Shown one piece after another: positions 60,901-64,000 of a stretch of DNA of 64,000 nt. Below the pieces are notes generated by a model. The model was not told the DNA's origin. It saw nothing but the letters and a program-made list of their open reading frames with translations, and did not search any database. The stretch's first letter is position 1. Each line of letters starts with the position of its first letter. Made by a program: the position numbers and the translations under genes. The stretch is taken from assembly GCA_015039465.1 (NCBI GenBank), contig MU130157.1, positions 321,186 to 385,185 on the forward strand, in the 5' to 3' direction. This DNA comes from Phlegmacium glaucopus (lineage: Eukaryota > Basidiomycota > Agaricomycetes > Agaricales > Cortinariaceae).

Positions 60901-61060
60901 GTATGATCCTTTTTAGGATTTGGAAACTTTTATCAAAGATTCATCTGACATTTCTCTGACTTATGTCAACCATTGAATAATATTTTGAAGAAAGATGCAC
61001 CTTTTGAATGGACAGATAAATGTCAAGAAACTTTCAAACAGCTCAAACAACAATTCACAG
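60901..61060 (+). pseudogene. Ty3-type RT/RNase H connection
   Basis: It reads SFLGFGNFYQRFI-HFSDL, LNNILKKDAPFEWTDKCQ and FKQLKQQFT. TGA codons occur before SFLG and after RFI, both at expected Arg positions. It ends with CACAG, duplicated after the next LTR. Confidence 0.8.
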
Positions 61061-61660
61061 TGTTAAGTTTAGAACAAAGGAGAAACGTCGGAGTAAAACG
61101 TCGGAGTAAAACCGGATCGGATGGAGTCTGATCGGAACGGAACCACGGAACGGGAAAGGACTATAGCCTCAGCGTGTGTGCTGTGCTACCCTAAACCTTC
61201 GTGTCCTAATTTCGGAGTAAGAACGGAACGGAGTGGAACCAGAAGTTGCGGGAACTTAGAGGATGACTAGGAGGAGGAAACTAGGTTGATATTCGAACTA
61301 AGGGAAAACATACAAGTTCAAGTACTTTAAATATAAAAGGAATTGCAACCGAAATATAGAATATAAATATAAGTGCTGCGTTCTGCTCCCGGAAAAGGTC
61401 CTGCATTCTTAGGTGAATAATCCATGGCTGGAGTGCTGACTGATAGTGGGAAAGTGATGACAAAGGAATAGTTGTTATAACAAAGGTGTGGTAAGGGGTT
61501 TGGGATATCGTCGGAAGAGTCGGAATGATACGGAGAAGTCTCGGAGTTGGATGTAGGAGGAGTAGAGTCGGAGACAAGGGAAAGTACTGGAATGGAGTAC
61601 GGACTACCAGAAACGACTCCGACGGAGTCGGACCGGAGTAACGTGTGATGGAATGTAACA
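61061..61660. mobile_element. Solo LTR, 600 bp
   Basis: TGTTAAGTTTAG to GAATGTAACA with CACAG on both sides (61056-61060 and 61661-61665). CGGAGT-type motifs are frequent. A second copy of the family follows at 61766-62627. Confidence 0.8.
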
Positions 61661-61757
61661 CACAGAAGAACTGGTCTTATGAATGCCTGACCCTACCTGA
61701 CCTTTCCAAATTGAATCAGATGCTTCAAAATATGCATCAGCATCAGGAAAAACACTT
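61661..61757 (+). pseudogene. Ty3-type RNase H start
   Basis: It reads EELVL-MPDPT-PFQIESDASKYASAS, with TGA at two expected basic positions. DASKYAS is the first RNase H motif (D of the active site). The homology stops where the second LTR copy begins. Confidence 0.7.
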
Positions 61758-61765
61758 TTGCCCCT

Positions 61766-62627
61766 ACCCTAAACCTTTGTGTCCTAATTTCGGAGTAAGA
61801 ACGGAATGGAGGTGGAACCGGAAGTTGTGGGAACTTAGAGGATGACTAGGAGGAGAAAACTAGGTTGATATTCGAACTGAGGAAAGACATACAAGTTTCA
61901 AGTACTTAAATATAAAAGGAATAGCAACTGAAATATAGAATATAAATATAAGTGCTGCGTTCTGCTCCTGGAAAAGGTCCTGCATTCTTGGGTGAATAAT
62001 CCATAGCTGGTGTGCTGACTGATAGTGGGAACATCAGAAAAAAACAACCTTGGCCTGGCTGGCTCTGGCTGCCCTGGCCTGCCCTGGCCAGCCCTGAACA
62101 TCTTTGGCTAGGTTTAAAAATCTGAAAAAATGCTAACAAATCACAGAAATATTTATAGCACCCAATTCCAAAAAAATTAAACAATTACATAAGACAGATG
62201 CTGAGATATTAAAGATATTAAATTATTTTAATATCTTTAATATCTCAGCATCTGTCTTATGTAATTGTTTAATTTTTTTGGAATTGGGTGCTATAAATAT
62301 TTCTGTGATTTGTTAGCATTTTTTCAGATTTTTAAACCTAGCCAAAGATGTTCAGGGCTGGCCAGGGCAGGCCAGGGCAGCCAGAGCCAGCCAGGCCAAG
62401 GTTATTTTTTTCTGATGAAAGTGATGACAAAGAAATAGTTGTTATGGCAAAGGTGTGGTAATGGGTTTGGAGTATCGTCGGAAGAGTCGGAATGATATGG
62501 AGAAGTCTCGGAGTCGGACATAGGAGGAGTAGAAACGGAAACAAGGGAAAGTACTGGAACGGAGTACAGACTACTGGAAACAACTCCGACGGAGTCAGAC
62601 CAGAGTAACATATGACGGAATGTAACA
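61766..62627. mobile_element. Second copy of the 600-bp LTR, truncated, hosting a palindrome
   Basis: It matches 61183-61660 (CCCTAAACC... to GAATGTAACA) but lacks about 120 bp at its left end. It contains the palindromic insertion at 62032-62417, absent from the first copy. Confidence 0.8.
62032..62417. mobile_element. Foldback (palindromic) MITE, 386 bp
   Basis: Two arms of about 190 bp, near-perfect inverse copies, from CATCAGAAAA to TTTTCTGATG. The empty site is visible in the first LTR copy (GTGGGAAAGTG near 61449), which gives a 2-bp AA duplication. GGCCTGGCTGGC-type motifs lie near both ends. Confidence 0.88.
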
Positions 62628-62639
62628 CCAAGAAAAGGC

Positions 62640-63245
62640 AAAGGACTGCAAGGACTGCTTCAAGAACTCAGTGACGATGAAGAAGATACAGTGATGGATA
62701 CTGGGTTGGATGTACCAGATGATCCTGAACGGCCATGGCTCCGTGATTACCACGCATACCTGGATGTTCCCGAGCAAGTGCCAGAAGGATGGTCTGCGAT
62801 CCAGTGGTGGGGTGTATGTATCTCACTACTCCATTTCAATATCCTGATGAGAAAACTAATAATTTTATAGTACAGTTCGCAATGTTACCATCCAGCTTGG
62901 GGCCCCCCCGCATGCGACTACCTGGCAGTTATGTCATCATCTGTATCAAGTGAGTGTGTGTTCTCGCAGGGTGGGATCATGGTATCAAAGCGCTGCAATT
63001 GTCTTAAGGAAGATATTGTGGAAGCCCTACAGTGCATCAAATGTGCAATGCGACATGATTTACTTTTTCAGGAACCCGCCCCATCATCAATATTGGAAGT
63101 GGAGGAGAATAGTGACAAAGAGCTATAGAATGCAAACACTGGAAGGAACTTGGGGGAGCCTGATGAGTCAGATATTGAAGAAGTGTCTTGGGATGGGCTA
63201 TTGATTGAAGATGAAGATGAGGAAGCTATTTATTACTCTGAGTAG
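62640..63245 (+). pseudogene. hAT transposase, C-terminal dimerisation region remnant
   Basis: Two exon-like parts separated by an intron (GTATGT near 62814 to TAG near 62871) read PWLRDYHAYLDVPE and IQWWG, then PACDYLAVMSSSVSSECVFSQGG and SKRCNCLKEDIVEALQCIKC with AMRHDLLF. This is the hATC motif, normally SSERxFSxGG...SKRRNRL. Three Arg codons of the motif are now Cys (TGC/TGT). The frame stops at 63126, and a related acidic tail continues in another frame to 63245. The element's right end is probably CATCCCTA at 63543-63550, preceded by AGAACC-rich subterminal repeats. Confidence 0.8.
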
Positions 63246-63550
63246 CCCTCTTGTACGCCAATGGATCTGTAGTGAAAAATTAAATATTTTATATATAAAA
63301 GCCGTGGCCTGGCCTGGGGTTTGAGAAAGCCGGAGCCGCCTCAGGCCAAGCCAAAGCCAGGGCTTTGAGGCCAAGCTGGGCCAGAACAGCACTATTCAGA
63401 ACTGGTTCTCAGATTTCTGGCCAATCCAGAACCAGAACCAGAACCAGATGGCTGGGGGTGAACCAGAACCAGAACCGAACCAGAACCATGGTTCGGTTCA
63501 GCTGGTTCTGGTTCTCTGGACTGGTTCAGAACCAAACTTCGGCATCCCTA
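63246..63550. repeat. hAT subterminal repeat region
   Basis: It contains clusters of GGCCTGG/CCAAGCC (63300-63385) and of CCAGAACC/GGTTCTGG (63398-63530), ending with GGCATCCCTA, the inverse of a TAGGGATG-type hAT end. Confidence 0.55.
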
Positions 63551-63864
63551 GACATTATCCCTTTGTCTAAACTTAACAAATCATCAGATTACCCAACACC
63601 ACATCAGCAAACTCTGATTTTTGGCTATAGCGGCTCATAGTGCCAGCTCTAGCTTGGTTGGTGTGATATAGCATCAGACTGCTTGGTAGCAGTCTGTAAC
63701 ATTGTCTAGGTTATTATGTAGTGCTCTGTAGTTCCATTCCCTTTTATTTTATTTTTTTAATACCCTTTAATTGTTAATTTTATTTTAAGTTCAAAAGACC
63801 AACCCTAAACACAGTCTGTGCACTACATCAAATTACCATCTATGTAAGTTCAACCAACACTTCT

Positions 63865-63965
63865 CACACCACCACCATCATTGTCACCACCACTGTCACA
63901 TCATCAACATCATTGTTGTTGTTGTTGTCACCACCACCACCACACCACCACCACCACCATGTCCA
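63865..63965. repeat. Trinucleotide microsatellite (CAC/CAT/TTG)
   Basis: Runs of CAC, CAT and TTG triplets, including TTGTTGTTGTTG and CACCACCACCACC. No other feature was seen from 63551 to the window end. Confidence 0.85.
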
Positions 63966-64000
63966 CAACAACAATGTAAGTCAAATTTACTTTATTTTAA

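Larger units (their letters stand above)
46979..61765 (+). mobile_element. Ty3-type (gypsy) retrotransposon, split by nested insertions
   Basis: Fragments in order: LTR and gag (46979-48939), protease to RT start (57676-58413), RT (59595-60019), RT with YMDD (60403-60651), RNase H connection (60901-61060), RNase H start (61661 to about 61757). Removing each insertion and one target-duplication copy rejoins the codons exactly at the first four junctions. At the fifth (60906) only the duplicated GTATG must be dropped. The 3' end (rest of RNase H, integrase, 3' LTR) is lost or displaced by the insertion that begins about 61760. Many TGA stops and a few frameshifts make it dead. Confidence 0.85.

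Noticed and set aside
47564..61757. TGA read as a sense codon in these elements
   Set aside because: Intact nuclear genes in the window (monooxygenase, DUF4112, transposon gene end) use TGA or TAG/TAA as normal stops, so recoding is unlikely.

Overview
The window reads as a scaffold from a basidiomycete, most likely an Agaricomycete. Coding genes carry many short introns (about 45 to 85 bp, one with a GC donor), and the gene families are typical of mushroom-forming fungi: a ZIFL-like MFS transporter array, an HNH-domain protein, a DUF4112 protein, a P-loop ATPase/nuclease of the Crinkler-like type, an FMO, a metacaspase-like protease and a WDR24/Rtc1-type subunit of the SEA/GATOR2 complex. 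The transposon content (Ty3, Ty1/copia, hAT, foldback MITEs) fits as well.

Region 1 (1-15.0 kb) is a damaged tandem array of two MFS transporter types, called here A (upstream) and D (downstream). A block of about 2.06 kb (1-2061) is repeated at 11626-13681. Only the last gene, D at 13113-15006, is intact (8 exons, 480 aa). The other copies are truncated, frameshifted or fused. A secreted phosphoesterase gene (2089-3561, minus) abuts the truncated array. Between it and the next MFS remnant lies a DNA transposon (4386-8392) with inverted ends and an ATAGTAGT target duplication. This element contains an assembly gap (5422-6376) and, beside the gap, a block (about 4560-5421) that looks string-reversed without complementation. 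A tyrosinase remnant sits where intron 2 of one MFS copy should be.

Region 2 (15-22.4 kb) is ordinary genic DNA: a DUF4112 membrane protein, an HNH-domain protein and a 13-exon flavin monooxygenase.

Region 3 (22.7-35.5 kb) is an inverted duplication of about 3 kb. Two intact, closely similar six-exon genes encode a P-loop ATPase followed by a PD-(D/E)XK-like nuclease. They point away from a central 7-kb interval that holds a metacaspase-like gene and a small Ser/Pro-rich gene. This is the most interesting gene neighbourhood in the window.

Region 4 (35.5-46.9 kb) carries one well-supported gene, a 14-exon RTC1/SEA2/WDR24 orthologue (37245-41594, minus), and much sequence without recognisable genes.

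Region 5 (46.9-64 kb) is a nest of transposons. A Ty3-type element is split by a copia element (48940-57675), which itself holds three copies of a 1.3-1.4 kb repeat. The Ty3 pol is split again by an LTR that contains a MITE and another LTR, by a palindromic hAT MITE just before the YMDD codons, and by two further LTRs. Several target-site duplications are exact, so the order of insertion can be read directly. A hAT transposase remnant closes the region. Premature stops in these elements are mostly TGA where Arg is expected, which points to C-to-T mutation at CpG sites. No rRNA, tRNA or CRISPR was found.
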